In this document: positions 8,027 to 16,607 of the stretch, one piece after another
Layout: each line of letters opens with the position of its first letter
Numbering within the stretch: the first letter of the stretch is position 1
Source: CAYVWB01 sp964455395
GTDB lineage: Bacteria; Desulfobacterota; Desulfovibrionia; Desulfovibrionales; Desulfovibrionaceae
Assembly: GCA_964455395.1 (NCBI GenBank)
Contig: CAYVWB010000025.1
Span: 1-53,700 of the forward strand
DNA length: 53,700 bases
Direction: 5' to 3'
Program-made: the position numbers and the translations under genes
Notes under the pieces: generated by a model
The model's input: the letters and a program-made list of their open reading frames with translations, nothing else
Database searches by the model: none
What the model was told of the DNA's origin: nothing

Positions 8027-9203
8027 GATCTTGCTCCTTCATGGCGTTCTCCATTTTCTTGGCCTGGAGTCTCGATTGCAGCCGACTGTTCAGGCGCAGG
8101 CCGTAGCCGGCGCGCGGGCTCTCGGCCCGAGCCTGGGCATAGGCGCTGTAGAGGTTGCCGGCCATGTGGCCGAAGCGCCCCAATCCGGTGGCGCCGCTTT
8201 CCTTGGCCAGTTGCGAGGCCGCGCTCACGCTCTTGACCCCCACGGCGGTGCCGGCCGTGGCAGCGGCAGCGCCCGCCGCGCCCCCCACCGCCGCACCGAG
8301 CACGGCGCCGGCCGTGGCGCCCAGGGCCTGGCCGCCGTGCACGTGGGAGCCGTTGATGATGCCGGCGCAGGCCTCGGGGATGGCGCGCACCAGGGCCAGG
8401 ATGATGACGGCCACGCCGATGACCACGAAGATGTCCTGCATGGTGGCTTCGGCCAGCTCCAGATCGGCGATGAACGTGAGCGCGAGCCCCAGCAGCAGTT
8501 GCATGACGAATAGCTTGAAGGCCACGGCGAGCACGTAGCGCATGACGTTGATGGCGTACTCGCGGAAGATGGCGCTGCCCCCCAGTCCGAGCAGGATCAC
8601 GCTGGCGTTCATGGCAATCATGGCCTCGCACTTGACGAAGAGAATCTGCGCGGTCATCAGCGCAAAGGCGATGAGCACCACCAGCGCGGCGACGATGTAA
8701 GCCAGGCTGTCCACCGGCGAGGTGATGGAGAGCTTGTCCAGGATGGTCATGACGATGGCGCAGCCGGTCATGAACGGCGCCTCCACCGTGGTTCTGGACG
8801 CGCCGAGGCCGTCGGCCGTGGCGGCCAGCCCGTTGATCAGGCTCCAGGACCAGGCGTCATAGTTTTTGATAACGGCGGCGATGAACCCGGCAAAGAGCAG
8901 GATCATCACGAACTGCCCCATGATGTCCGCAATCTGCGCCCGCTGCAGCGCCATGCGCACGCCGAAGAGACAGACTTCGAGGATCAGGGTCCAGCGCAGG
9001 AGCGCAAAGGCAAAGGATTGCAGGGTGCCGCCCCAGCTGGCCGTTCTGGTGTAGAAGGTCTCGACCAGTTGCGAGATGCTGCCCGGCGAGGTGTCGGCCA
9101 GGCCCTCAACGGGGCAGATCAGGACCAGGGCAGCAGCCAACACAACTGGCACCGCACCTGGCAAGGAGATGCCCAGCGACGGGAGTGTCATCTTCTGGAG
9201 CAC
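8016..9203 (-). CDS. trbL: TrbL (VirB6-like) polytopic inner-membrane T4SS protein
   Basis: A 395-residue protein with a signal-like N-terminus and five or six predicted membrane helices between residues ~15 and ~290, then a Gly/Ala-rich helix (GATAGAVLGAAVGGAAGAAAA) and a basic cytoplasmic tail. This is the TrbL/VirB6 pattern, the channel component of the inner membrane. It lies between trbJ and trbF, the Ti-type order. Only 15 bases separate it from trbJ, so the entry-exclusion gene trbK that often sits here is missing. Confidence 0.9.
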   Translation of the reverse strand: MLQKMTLPSLGISLPGAVPVVLAAALVLICPVEGLADTSPGSISQLVETFYTRTASWGGTLQSFAFALLRWTLILEVCLFGVRMALQRAQIADIMGQFVMILLFAGFIAAVIKNYDAWSWSLINGLAATADGLGASRTTVEAPFMTGCAIVMTILDKLSITSPVDSLAYIVAALVVLIAFALMTAQILFVKCEAMIAMNASVILLGLGGSAIFREYAINVMRYVLAVAFKLFVMQLLLGLALTFIADLELAEATMQDIFVVIGVAVIILALVRAIPEACAGIINGSHVHGGQALGATAGAVLGAAVGGAAGAAAATAGTAVGVKSVSAASQLAKESGATGLGRFGHMAGNLYSAYAQARAESPRAGYGLRLNSRLQSRLQAKKMENAMKEQDHVE

Positions 9204-9218
9204 GGGAATTCCAGCCGG

Positions 9219-10040
9219 TTAGAAAGGATCAGGCCGGGCATTTTCCATGCCCACCTTGCCTTTGAGCTTGTCCGTGCGCGTGGCCTCTTTCCACCACTGC
9301 GCGCGCAGCTCTTCCAGGCGCTCGGCCTTCATGCTCTCCTGGGCCTGGGCCTGGGTTGCGGTCAGCAGGAGTGTGCGCAACTGGCGTGCTTCCTCGATCT
9401 GCAGCGCAGCCAGCTGATTGCCGGCGTCGAGCGCCTGCACCTGCCCCTCGGGTGTGCTCAGCAGACTCTCGATGTGCTGATCAAAGGCGTCGGCGTCCTG
9501 GATCAGGTCATCCAGCTGCTGCCCCGATACCTGAAACACGGCCTTGGAAGCGCGCTCGACCTGATCCGACCAGTCGTTCCACTTTTCGAAGTATTGCGCG
9601 TTGGCCGGCTCGATGCCGTCGCCTTGCGCCGTGGCCAGGTCGTTCAGGAAATCCTTGTCTGCGTAGATTTCCTCGAAGAGGTTGCCCAGGGCCGCGATGT
9701 CACCCACCTGATTCTGGATGCTGCTCGTGAGCCCGGCCAGTTTTCTGAAGTCCCCCGTAACCTTTCCCAGCAGTCGTTGCGGCAGTTTGATGGTGTTCTG
9801 GACCATGTTGCGGTACTGGTCGATCTGGTTGGCCACCATCTGCATCTGGTGCATGGTCTGTGCGACCGATTCTTCGTAGTCCGCGGCCAGGGTCGCCAGC
9901 TCTTCCACGTTGGTGACGCGGTCGAGGATCTGAATCAACTTCTCGCTGCAATTGGTGCAGGTCACGGTCATGCCCGCGTTCGTAGTGGACGCCAGCAACA
10001 ACATGAAAAGACAGCAAAGAAACACAATCCAAATCTTCAT
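9219..10040 (-). CDS. trbJ: TrbJ (VirB5-like) periplasmic T4SS protein
   Basis: A 273-residue secreted protein with a signal peptide (residues 1-22, ending STTNAG), a CTNC cysteine pair just after it, and long amphipathic helices (ANQIDQYRNMVQNTIKLP; DAGNQLAALQIEEARQLRTLL) typical of TrbJ/VirB5. Members of this family sit at the pilus tip or periplasm. The gene abuts the trbE stop without a gap and ends with a short Asp/Pro-rich tail. Confidence 0.91.
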   Translation of the reverse strand: MKIWIVFLCCLFMLLLASTTNAGMTVTCTNCSEKLIQILDRVTNVEELATLAADYEESVAQTMHQMQMVANQIDQYRNMVQNTIKLPQRLLGKVTGDFRKLAGLTSSIQNQVGDIAALGNLFEEIYADKDFLNDLATAQGDGIEPANAQYFEKWNDWSDQVERASKAVFQVSGQQLDDLIQDADAFDQHIESLLSTPEGQVQALDAGNQLAALQIEEARQLRTLLLTATQAQAQESMKAERLEELRAQWWKEATRTDKLKGKVGMENARPDPF

Positions 10041-12494
10041 CTACAGCGCTCCTTTTTCCTTGAGCCAGAATGCAACCCAATCCCGGCCGTGAGTGGTGTG
10101 CAGTTCCTTGATGCGAGAGACGCTCTCCCTGTCCGAGACCCCCACAAAGGCCAGGGTCTGTTTCTGCAGCGCGAGCTGCACCAGTCGCCGCCCCGCAGGG
10201 GCGAGCACGTAGTAGTCGCGCTTGGGCGTGGCCGTGGCCACGATCTCGATCTGGCGAGCGTTCAGCCCCATGCCGGCATAGAGCTCGCGCTGCCCGTCCT
10301 GCCGGGCCGCGAGATTGGGCAGGAGAATCTTTGTGGGGCAGGACTCCACCAACACGTCGAGGATGCCCGAGCGCACTGCGTCGGACAGGCTCTGCGTGGC
10401 CAGCACTACCGCGCAGTTTGCCTTGCGCAGGACCTTGAGCCACTCGCGGATCTTCTCCCGGAACACGGCGTGGCCGAGCATGACCCAGGCCTCATCCAGC
10501 ACGAGCAGCGCGGGCTGCCCCCGCAGGGCCTTTTCGATGCGATGGAAGAGGTAGAGCAGAACGGGCACGAGGTTCTTGTCGCCCAGCTGCATCAGGGCCT
10601 CGACCTCGAAGACCACGAAGGCCCCGCTGTCCGGCGTCGTTTGGCTTCCGAGTCCGAGAGTGTCCATGGCCGCGTCCAGCAGGCTGCCCATGGCGCCGCT
10701 TTTGGTGTAGTGCTGGAGCGCGGCCCTGAGTTCCTGATCCTGGACCACGTGCCAGAAATCCGTGAGGGAGCGCATCTGCGGCGGGTTCTGCCGCAGGGCG
10801 TTCATGGCCGTGTGGATGGCGTTGCGGTGGCCGGGCAGCACGGCCAGGCCTTGCAGTTCGGCCAGATCGGCGATCCACCCCTCGGCCCAGCTCTGCTCCG
10901 CCTCGGAGGCGTCGATACCCTGCAGGGGTGCCAGGGCCAGGCCGGTGTTTTCGGCCGCGCCGATATCGTAATGCGCGCCGCCAACTGCCAGGCAGAGAGG
11001 CAGCATGCTCTGCCCCTTGTCGAAACAGAAGACCTGCGCCCCTTTGTAGCGCCGGAACTGCGCCGCGACGAGCGCCAGCAGCGTGGATTTGCCCGAGCCC
11101 GTGGGGCCGAAGACCAGCGTGTGCCCCACATCGCCTTCGTGCAGGTTGAAGCGAAACGGCGTGGCGCCGTCCGTGGTGCAGACCATGAGCGGGGGCGAGT
11201 CCGGCGGATAAAACGGGCACGGGCACTGCTCATAGCCGGCCCAAATCCCTGCAAGGGGCAACAGGTCGGCCAGGTTAAGCGAATGCACCAGGGGGCGGCG
11301 GATGTTGGCGAAACCATTGCCCGGATGCGTCCCGAGCCAAGCCTCCACGGCGTTGATCGACTCAAGGCGGCAGCCAAACCCGAGCGTCTGCACCGCACGC
11401 CTCAGTTCGCGCGCCCAATCGAGCAGGACCTCGCGCTCCTCGTGCAGGAGCACGATGCACGAGGTCAGATAACCGGCGCCAACAAAGCCGGATTGCACCT
11501 CGACCAGTGCCTGCTCCGCGTCCTCTGTCATGAGCTGGGCGTCGCGGTTGGCGCGGGCATTGGGGTTGTTGAAGAACTGGTCGAAGAAGCGGAAGACCTG
11601 CTGCTGCCAGGTCTTGCGATAGGTTGTGATCTCACGCGTGGCGTCGAGCTGATCCAGGCAGATAAAGCGCGTGGAGAAGCGATACGGCAATTGCAAGCCG
11701 TCCAGGGTGGCCAGCATGGCCGGCCAGCTCTCCTGTGGCAGGCCGTCCAGGCCGAGCACCGCGATGTGCTGCGCGCCAATGCGCGGCGCCAGCCCTCCGA
11801 CCAGGTCCTCGCCCCCCAAGAGCGCATCCAGATACATGGGCGTGCCAGTGATAGTTGGCACACGCACGGGGTGCTCCTCGCCCGTCAGGCAGTGCTGCAA
11901 ATGCTCCAGAAGCGCGGAATACAGACGCGGCCGGCCTTCTTCGTCTTCTTCCTCGTACTCATCCAGCCGGTGCAGGCGAAGCACCGCTGCCAGCGCGTCC
12001 TCGATTTCCAGCAGGGTCTGCTGGAACTGGTTGAGGTTCTTCTCCAGGGCGTTGGCAGTTGCCACGCCGACCTGGGCGGCCCCGGCCAGCTTGCCGGCGT
12101 AGAGGTTCGGCTTGAAGCTGGCGCAGAGAAAGGTGCGCGTGCTGTAGCAGCGGTCGCCGCTGAAATAGGCGCGGCGCTCGGCATCGATGCGCCGCGTCAC
12201 AGCGTCGGGGAAGTGGCTCGCGTCGGGGCGCGAATAGGCGCGCTGACGACAGCGCACGGCGTCCACGTGCAGCAGCCACCCCGTGCCCAGGAGTTTGATC
12301 GCGCTGTTGACCTGGGCTGAGACAAAGGCCAGCTCCTCGGGTGTGCTCGATGCCGTATCCTGGCCGCGAAACTCCCAGGCGGCGAGGAACGAGCCGTCCT
12401 TGCAGAGCACCACGCCCGGCGCCACGAGCGCGGCATAGGGCAGGAGGTCGGGCAGCCCCTTGGCCTTGTGGCGAAAATCCCGGAGGCGCAGCAT
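10041..12494 (-). CDS. trbE: TrbE (VirB4-like) conjugation ATPase
   Basis: An 817-residue VirB4/TrbE ATPase that energises pilus assembly. It begins MLRLRDFRHKAKGLPDLLPY, carries the CagE/TrbE N-terminal region, a Walker A (FGPTGSGKSTLLALVAAQF) near residue 455 and a Walker B (PALLVLDEAWVMLGH) followed by the arginine-containing LRKANCAVVLATQSL motif. The ATG at 12494 shares one base with the trbD stop (TGATG), which decides the start. The frame is open further upstream to 12887, but that part reads trbD and trbC out of frame. Confidence 0.95.
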   Translation of the reverse strand: MLRLRDFRHKAKGLPDLLPYAALVAPGVVLCKDGSFLAAWEFRGQDTASSTPEELAFVSAQVNSAIKLLGTGWLLHVDAVRCRQRAYSRPDASHFPDAVTRRIDAERRAYFSGDRCYSTRTFLCASFKPNLYAGKLAGAAQVGVATANALEKNLNQFQQTLLEIEDALAAVLRLHRLDEYEEEDEEGRPRLYSALLEHLQHCLTGEEHPVRVPTITGTPMYLDALLGGEDLVGGLAPRIGAQHIAVLGLDGLPQESWPAMLATLDGLQLPYRFSTRFICLDQLDATREITTYRKTWQQQVFRFFDQFFNNPNARANRDAQLMTEDAEQALVEVQSGFVGAGYLTSCIVLLHEEREVLLDWARELRRAVQTLGFGCRLESINAVEAWLGTHPGNGFANIRRPLVHSLNLADLLPLAGIWAGYEQCPCPFYPPDSPPLMVCTTDGATPFRFNLHEGDVGHTLVFGPTGSGKSTLLALVAAQFRRYKGAQVFCFDKGQSMLPLCLAVGGAHYDIGAAENTGLALAPLQGIDASEAEQSWAEGWIADLAELQGLAVLPGHRNAIHTAMNALRQNPPQMRSLTDFWHVVQDQELRAALQHYTKSGAMGSLLDAAMDTLGLGSQTTPDSGAFVVFEVEALMQLGDKNLVPVLLYLFHRIEKALRGQPALLVLDEAWVMLGHAVFREKIREWLKVLRKANCAVVLATQSLSDAVRSGILDVLVESCPTKILLPNLAARQDGQRELYAGMGLNARQIEIVATATPKRDYYVLAPAGRRLVQLALQKQTLAFVGVSDRESVSRIKELHTTHGRDWVAFWLKEKGAL

Positions 12495-12769
12495 CACGCC
12501 CTCCAGACCGAGGCGCGCGCCGGGTAGTGCAACTGGAGTTTGATGTGCCGCAGCCAGACCTTGCTCATGAGCGGGTCGGCCTTGGCCATGCGGCGCAGCA
12601 CAAATACAGCCAGCACCCAGAAGCCGAAGCCGGCCACACCGGACAGCAGACTCAGGCCGCCGATGGCCACGAGCAAGGCGACCAGGCCGCTCATAAGCAC
12701 GAGTTCGCGCTCCGCGCCCATGACGTGGCTGTGCCGGTGCAAGGATTGATGGATGGTGAGTGTCCGCAT
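12494..12769 (-). CDS. trbD: TrbD (VirB3-like) small membrane protein
   Basis: A 91-residue VirB3/TrbD protein: an N-terminal segment with IHQSLHRHSHVMGAERELV, then two close membrane helices (LMSGLVALLVAIGGLSLL and GFGFWVLAVFVLRRM) and a short cytoplasmic tail. It partners TrbE in the inner membrane. Position between trbC and trbE and length are typical. Confidence 0.93.
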   Translation of the reverse strand: MRTLTIHQSLHRHSHVMGAERELVLMSGLVALLVAIGGLSLLSGVAGFGFWVLAVFVLRRMAKADPLMSKVWLRHIKLQLHYPARASVWRA

Positions 12770-12771
12770 CG

Positions 12772-13089
12772 TCAGACCACTGCGCCGGAGAAGGAGAAGA
12801 TGTTGTCCACGATGCTCGCGGCAAAGGCGATGAAGGAGATGCCGAAGACCACGCCCAGCAGCAGTTTGAAGCCGCCGGTGAGGTCATCCTTGTTGAAGAT
12901 GTAGATCACGCCGCAGAGCGCCATGGCCACGATAGAGATCCAGCGTCCGGCCGGGCCGGTGATGGTGCCCACGACCTTTTCCAGCGGCCCGGAGAACTCG
13001 GAAATGCCCCCCGAGGCATGCGCGAGTTCGGGCAGCAGAGCCATTGCCATTGAAGCGAGAAGCAGCGGGAGCAGCTTTTTTGTGCGCAT
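12772..13089 (-). CDS. trbC: TrbC (VirB2-like) conjugative prepilin
   Basis: A 105-residue prepilin with a signal peptide (MRTKKLLPLLLASMAMALLPELAHA), two hydrophobic helices (GRWISIVAMALCGVIYIF and LLLGVVFGISFIAFAASIV) and a short hydrophobic tail. In RP4 the homologue is cut at both ends and cyclised by TraF, and a TraF is present at 1526-2068. Its first 206 bases lie inside the open frame of trbB in another frame, an unusually long overlap discussed in the findings. Confidence 0.9.
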   Translation of the reverse strand: MRTKKLLPLLLASMAMALLPELAHASGGISEFSGPLEKVVGTITGPAGRWISIVAMALCGVIYIFNKDDLTGGFKLLLGVVFGISFIAFAASIVDNIFSFSGAVV

Positions 13090-14077
13090 GCAGATACTCC
13101 AGTTCGAAGTTGCGGGTTTTGGGATCGATGCCCTTGACGCGGGCGATTTCCGAGACGCGCCGCCCCGCAGCACACGAAGGGGCGCGTTGGATGAACACGA
13201 TGAGATCCACGGCCTCCCCAATGAGCGCGTGGAGCGCCTGCATAGGGGCGGGCGTGGCCTCGGCAATGAGCTGCTCCAGGCGCACGAGCCCGGCCGCCGC
13301 GCTGCCAGCGTGCACCGTGGCCAGACCGCCGGGGTGGCCGGTATTCCAGGACTTGAGCAGGTCCAGGGCCGAGCCGTCACGCACCTCGCCCACGATGATC
13401 CGTGTGGGGCGATAGCGCATGGTCACCTTGACCAGGCGCTGCATGCTCACGAAGTCCGAGCTGCGCAGGAACACGGCGTTGCGGCTGCGCGATTGGAGTT
13501 CGGCGGTGTCTTCCAGGATCAGCAGCCGATCCTCGGGGCACTGCACGGCCACAGCCTCCATGAGCGCGTTGACCAGCGTAGTCTTGCCCGAGCCCGTGCC
13601 GCCGACCACGAGGATGTTGCGGTGCTCGGCCACGGTCTGCTCCAGGACTGCGCGGTCGGCATTGTCCAGGATGCCGGCGGCCGCGTAGTCCTCCAGGGTG
13701 AAGACCTTGCTGGCACGCTTGCGGATGGTGAAGGACGGGCCGGCCACCACTGGGGGCAACAGGCCTTCGAAACGGCTGCCGCCCCCGGCGCTGATGGCGG
13801 GAAGCTCGCCCTCCACGATGGGGCGCTCCACAGTGACCGTGGTTTCCAGAGCGCTGGCCATGAGGGAGATGATCAGCCGCCCCTGAGCCGCGGAGAGGCT
13901 GCCATGCTGCGCCATGCCTTGCCCGAGGCGCTCGATCCAGAGCGTCTGGTCAGGATTGAGCATGATCTCGATCACGTCCGGATCGCGCAGGGCGTCCATG
14001 ATTTCGGGACCAAGGTTGTGTTCAAGGCTGGCGTGCAGGCGGTCCACGTTACCGCCCCCCGAGGAATACGAAGGCAA
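12884..14077 (-). CDS. trbB: TrbB (VirB11-like) traffic ATPase with an atypical C-terminal extension
   Basis: A 397-residue hexameric traffic ATPase. Walker A is VVGGTGSGKTTLVNALM, followed by an Asp box (LLILEDTAELQ), Walker B and His box (RPTRIIVGEVRDGSALDLLKSWNTGHPGGLATVHAG). The family usually ends soon after the segment VKGIDPKTRNFELEYL, at about 320-330 residues. Here the frame continues about 65 residues through the start of trbC, giving an Arg/Gly/His-rich tail that looks like a shadow. The ATG at 14077 overlaps traM by 29 bases. A GTG at 14047, with GGGGGGCGG before it and just after the traM stop, is an alternative start. Confidence 0.9.
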   Translation of the reverse strand: MPSYSSGGGNVDRLHASLEHNLGPEIMDALRDPDVIEIMLNPDQTLWIERLGQGMAQHGSLSAAQGRLIISLMASALETTVTVERPIVEGELPAISAGGGSRFEGLLPPVVAGPSFTIRKRASKVFTLEDYAAAGILDNADRAVLEQTVAEHRNILVVGGTGSGKTTLVNALMEAVAVQCPEDRLLILEDTAELQSRSRNAVFLRSSDFVSMQRLVKVTMRYRPTRIIVGEVRDGSALDLLKSWNTGHPGGLATVHAGSAAAGLVRLEQLIAEATPAPMQALHALIGEAVDLIVFIQRAPSCAAGRRVSEIARVKGIDPKTRNFELEYLHAHKKAAPAASRFNGNGSAARTRACLGGHFRVLRAAGKGRGHHHRPGRTLDLYRGHGALRRDLHLQQG

Positions 14078-14498
14078 TGACGTTGACCAGGGCGGATACG
14101 ACTACGATTCCTGCCAGCCACAGCAGATGCAGACGGAAGGCCTTCAGGGCCGTGGTATGTTGCTGCAGGACACCGCGCATGGATTCGATGGACGCGGCGG
14201 AAAGGTCCTTGCCCAGGGCCTCAGTGGCCTGGAGCACGCCGGCCACATACCCGTCCGTCTTTTCCGCGAGCAGGGCGGTGAGCGCCTTGTTGTGCCTGGC
14301 CAGGAGCCTTTCGTACTCGCCGAGGAAGGCGTTGTGCAGCGTCACGAGCATGAGCACCGGATCGTCCGCGCCGATGATGGTGTCGTGTTGCTTGGCCAAC
14401 AACGTGCGTACTTCGTCCAGAGTCAGTCCGACGCCGTCAGGAACACAATAATCGTCTGCTCGATCAGTCTCATTCGAAGCTGTTGTTTCATCCACCAT
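14049..14498 (-). CDS. traM: TraM-like conjugal transfer protein with C-terminal membrane anchor
   Basis: A 149-residue protein: a soluble helical N-terminus (LTLDEVRTLLAKQHDTIIG, LVTLHNAFLGEYERLLARHNKAL), a probable coiled coil, and one C-terminal membrane helix (LLWLAGIVVVSALVNVIAFVF). Size, the terminal anchor and position after a TraL-type ATPase match RP4 TraM, an accessory transfer factor. The ATG at 14498 has GGAGAG in front. The frame is open well upstream, but that part is traL out of frame. Confidence 0.72.
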   Translation of the reverse strand: MVDETTASNETDRADDYCVPDGVGLTLDEVRTLLAKQHDTIIGADDPVLMLVTLHNAFLGEYERLLARHNKALTALLAEKTDGYVAGVLQATEALGKDLSAASIESMRGVLQQHTTALKAFRLHLLWLAGIVVVSALVNVIAFVFLGGR

Positions 14499-14530
14499 AA
14501 TCTCTCCAGATCCACCCAAACTCAGGGGGT

Positions 14531-14575
14531 CTGGGGGAGATGATCTCCCCCAGCCGGGGTTTGGGGTGGAACCCC
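14531..14575. repeat. Two adjacent hairpins between traL and traM
   Basis: Positions 14531-14540 and 14544-14553 form a perfect 10-bp stem (CTGGGGGAGA / TCTCCCCCAG, 3-base loop). It is followed by GGGGTT (14556-14561) pairing with AACCCC (14570-14575). No T-run follows on the minus strand, so this is more like a REP-type or transcript-processing element than an intrinsic terminator. Confidence 0.6.
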
Positions 14576-14605
14576 AAGACGTTCCGCCTTTGCCGCTCTC
14601 TCCGT

Positions 14606-15340
14606 TCAAAACAACTGCGCCTTGTCGATTTCTGCCACGACATCGCGCCAGAATCCGGCCAGGCGTTGGCGCACCATCAGCGGCAGCGTGGAGTTGATCG
14701 CGCTGTCGAAGCTCTGGCGGCGCGCAAAAAGTTCTTCCAGGTCCTTGCCGAAGGTGGCTTGCTTGCGGTGCGGGATGGCGACCACGGCGTGGAAGCTCGC
14801 GGCGTTCTCTACGTAAATTTTGAACTCGTGGAAGGCTTTGCCGTCGAGCGTGATCTCGCCGAAGAAGCGGTTCAACCAGACGACTATCCGATTGGAGGGA
14901 GTGGCCGGAAAATGCGTCACCAGGGACTTGAGCCCAGAGAGCGTGTCCAGGATGGCCTGGCCGCCGGTAACCACGGAGTGCAGCATGACCGTGTGGCCCT
15001 GGTCCTGGAGCAGCGGCAGGGCTTCGTTTTCGAGCAGGTAGGAGCCGAGGGGCACGAAGGACGATGCGCCGTTGTCCACGACCACGTGTGCGTCCTCGTC
15101 CAGGTCGAAGATGCTTTCCATGAGCCGGTCGAAGCGGCGCGGGTCGATGTCGTCTCCGCTCATGATGTCCAGGGCGGTGACCTGAAACTCCGCGTATCCG
15201 GCAAGCGTGGCATTGATGGGGTCTGTGTCGAAGCAGTGCACGGGCACGGCATTGGCACGCAGGTACTGTACGAGTAGCGCGGCCACGAGCGACTTGCCCA
15301 CGCCGCCCTTGCCCTGGAGAATGCAGTGGATAGTAGCCAT
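14606..15340 (-). CDS. traL: TraL-like ParA/MinD-family ATPase
   Basis: A 244-residue P-loop ATPase with the deviant Walker A of the ParA/MinD class (LQGKGGVGKSLVAALLVQYL), a switch region with FDTDPINATLAGYAEF, and DAHVVVDNGASSFVPLGSYL. In RP4 the equivalent TraL lies between TraK and TraM in the leading transfer operon, exactly as here. It may recruit the relaxosome to the pole or the T4SS, but the role in transfer is accessory and unproven. It lies seven bases after traK. Confidence 0.83.
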   Translation of the reverse strand: MATIHCILQGKGGVGKSLVAALLVQYLRANAVPVHCFDTDPINATLAGYAEFQVTALDIMSGDDIDPRRFDRLMESIFDLDEDAHVVVDNGASSFVPLGSYLLENEALPLLQDQGHTVMLHSVVTGGQAILDTLSGLKSLVTHFPATPSNRIVVWLNRFFGEITLDGKAFHEFKIYVENAASFHAVVAIPHRKQATFGKDLEELFARRQSFDSAINSTLPLMVRQRLAGFWRDVVAEIDKAQLF

Positions 15341-15346
15341 GGGGCC

Positions 15347-15664
15347 TCAGATCATCTCGCCGGATGATGGTTTCTTGTTCACGGCAAAACTGTTGTGGCC
15401 AGAACGCGACTCCTCGCAGGTCGAGGGCGCCTCTCGGTTCTGCATCCAATCACTGTGTGCTCTGTCGCTGGTGAAAAAGCGCTTCATGTAGCGGCAGAAC
15501 GTCGCGTAGGCCATGGTCACGCGACCCTTGGCCACAAGCGCGTCATGGATTTTTCGGTTGTCGTAGCCCTGGCGGTGCATGGTCGCGATGCTTTCCTTGC
15601 AAGCCAAGAACTCCACGCGCCCCATGTTGCGGGGAATGCGAGACGTGCCTTTCCCGGAAGACAT
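15347..15664 (-). CDS. traK: TraK-like oriT-binding accessory protein
   Basis: A 105-residue basic protein. The central stretch GRVEFLACKESIATMHRQGY followed by DNRKIHDALVAKGRVTMAYATFCRYMKRF matches RP4 TraK, where the same segment reads roughly AFLAV..VQAALDAGY..KTIWEHL..TG+IRYSYETF.RHVRR. TraK wraps oriT DNA in the relaxosome. By analogy oriT would be expected upstream of this gene, but I found no recognisable nick site. The ATG at 15664 lies three bases after the upstream HTH gene's stop. Confidence 0.75.
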   Translation of the reverse strand: MSSGKGTSRIPRNMGRVEFLACKESIATMHRQGYDNRKIHDALVAKGRVTMAYATFCRYMKRFFTSDRAHSDWMQNREAPSTCEESRSGHNSFAVNKKPSSGEMI

Positions 15665-15667
15665 GAC

Positions 15668-15922
15668 CTAACGTTCCGATCCGGTTCGCAAGCATGCGCC
15701 CATTGCTGGTGGCGTCATGATCGCTTGAGGCGGGTGCATGGAATTTCCTTGCAATAACTGGGCGCGAATTCGGATAAACGTGTCCACGCGCGGATGCAGC
15801 TCCTCTCCGCGCTCGACCTTCCGGCGGATGTTCAGATACTGTCTTTCCGTGTAGCCAAGCGCCCTGGCGACAGCGGCATACGTGCCCAACTGATGCAGGA
15901 GCTGGTCGAAGATATCTTTCAT
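15668..15922 (-). CDS. Small HTH-type regulator at the head of the tra/trb operon (84 aa)
   Basis: An 84-residue protein, MKDIFDQLLHQLGTYAAVARALG followed by YTERQYLNIRRKVERGEELHPRV, which looks like a Cro/phage-type helix-turn-helix (AAVARALGYTERQYLNIRR). The ATG at 15922 has AAGGAGAG in front. It is the first gene of the minus-strand transfer operon and is divergent from a second small regulator at 16032, so the pair probably controls transfer from the shared 110-bp region. No named family is claimed. Confidence 0.7.
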   Translation of the reverse strand: MKDIFDQLLHQLGTYAAVARALGYTERQYLNIRRKVERGEELHPRVDTFIRIRAQLLQGNSMHPPQAIMTPPAMGACLRTGSER

Positions 15923-15950
15923 GTCACTCTCCTTGTGCGACAGGCCTAAA

Positions 15951-16005
15951 AGAATTTCCGGTGCAATGCAACAGGAAATTTTCGCTGGACAACGAAGGAA
16001 TTTCC
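15951..16005. promoter_or_regulatory. Divergent control region with GGAATTTCC-type repeats
   Basis: The gap between the two divergent regulators holds AGAATTTCC (15951-15959), GGAAATT (15974-15980, inverted with respect to the first) and GGAATTTCC (15997-16005). The first copy is followed by GGTGCAATGC. A near-identical block (AGAAATTCCTGTGCAATGC) recurs at 16894-16912, upstream of the primase gene. The sites are good candidates for operators bound by one of the small HTH proteins. Confidence 0.5.
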
Positions 16006-16031
16006 AGAGACAAGGGCGGTGGGAGGAAACC

Positions 16032-16337
16032 ATGGATAGTTTTTCGCACCTATTGGAGCGGTCATTCGTGGAGCTGATCGACAAGCGCGCGGATGCCCGC
16101 GGTTGGGGCAAAGGGGAATTCGCACGGATGGTCTGGCCTGATACTCAACCCAAGGCCGCCGCAGCACGCTGGTCGGCCATTCGCGGCAAGGCCACCAACA
16201 CCGGCAAGCCACAAGGGGTACTCATCGCCGACGCCCAGCGTATGGCCGAGGTGCTCGGGGAGGACCTTGCTTATCTGCTGGCCGTGGCCAAGGAGAATGC
16301 CAAGCAGACCCGCACCGGATTTGCCACCCAGGGCTGA
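16032..16337 (+). CDS. Small putative DNA-binding regulator divergent from the tra operon (101 aa)
   Basis: A 101-residue protein starting MDSFSHLLERSFVELIDKRA. Its middle (WGKGEFARMVWPDTQPKAAAARW) and the LIADAQRMAEVLGEDLAYLL helix resemble a repressor-type helix-turn-helix followed by a dimerisation segment. The ATG at 16032 has GGAGGAAACC before it. The frame is open to 15921, but the extra N-terminus would cover the operator-like repeats. It is the likely partner or antagonist of the divergent 84-residue regulator. Confidence 0.65.
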   Translation: MDSFSHLLERSFVELIDKRADARGWGKGEFARMVWPDTQPKAAAARWSAIRGKATNTGKPQGVLIADAQRMAEVLGEDLAYLLAVAKENAKQTRTGFATQG

Positions 16338-16607
16338 GGTCAAAGATATCGGCCAAGGCGAACCTGCAGAGCCCCTTCAAGGGAGGCAAGGGGCGAGTGC
16401 ATGGTTTTGACGATGCAACGATATTTTTTAGTTTATGCAAATTGCTTGGGAAAATTCTCACAAAATTATTGCATTCTTTTCATAATCTGGCATGAGACAG
16501 CCTTGACCAAAGGGGGACAAGTCTGTCGGTCATCCAAAACAACGAGGGGGGGACTGGCATAGGCGGAAGACATACATTGGTCACTGCATAACGAAAGGGA
16601 GGCATCG

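Noticed and set aside
9018..12320. An 1100-codon plus-strand open frame opposite trbL, trbJ and trbE
   Set aside because: It is the antisense shadow of GC-rich genes with clear domains on the minus strand; the translation is low-complexity (Gln/Arg/His-rich) without any motif.
15922..16032. oriT of the conjugative element
   Set aside because: TraK-like and HTH genes are next to it, but no RP4-like nick sequence (YATCCTGY) was found on either strand here, so it is not called.
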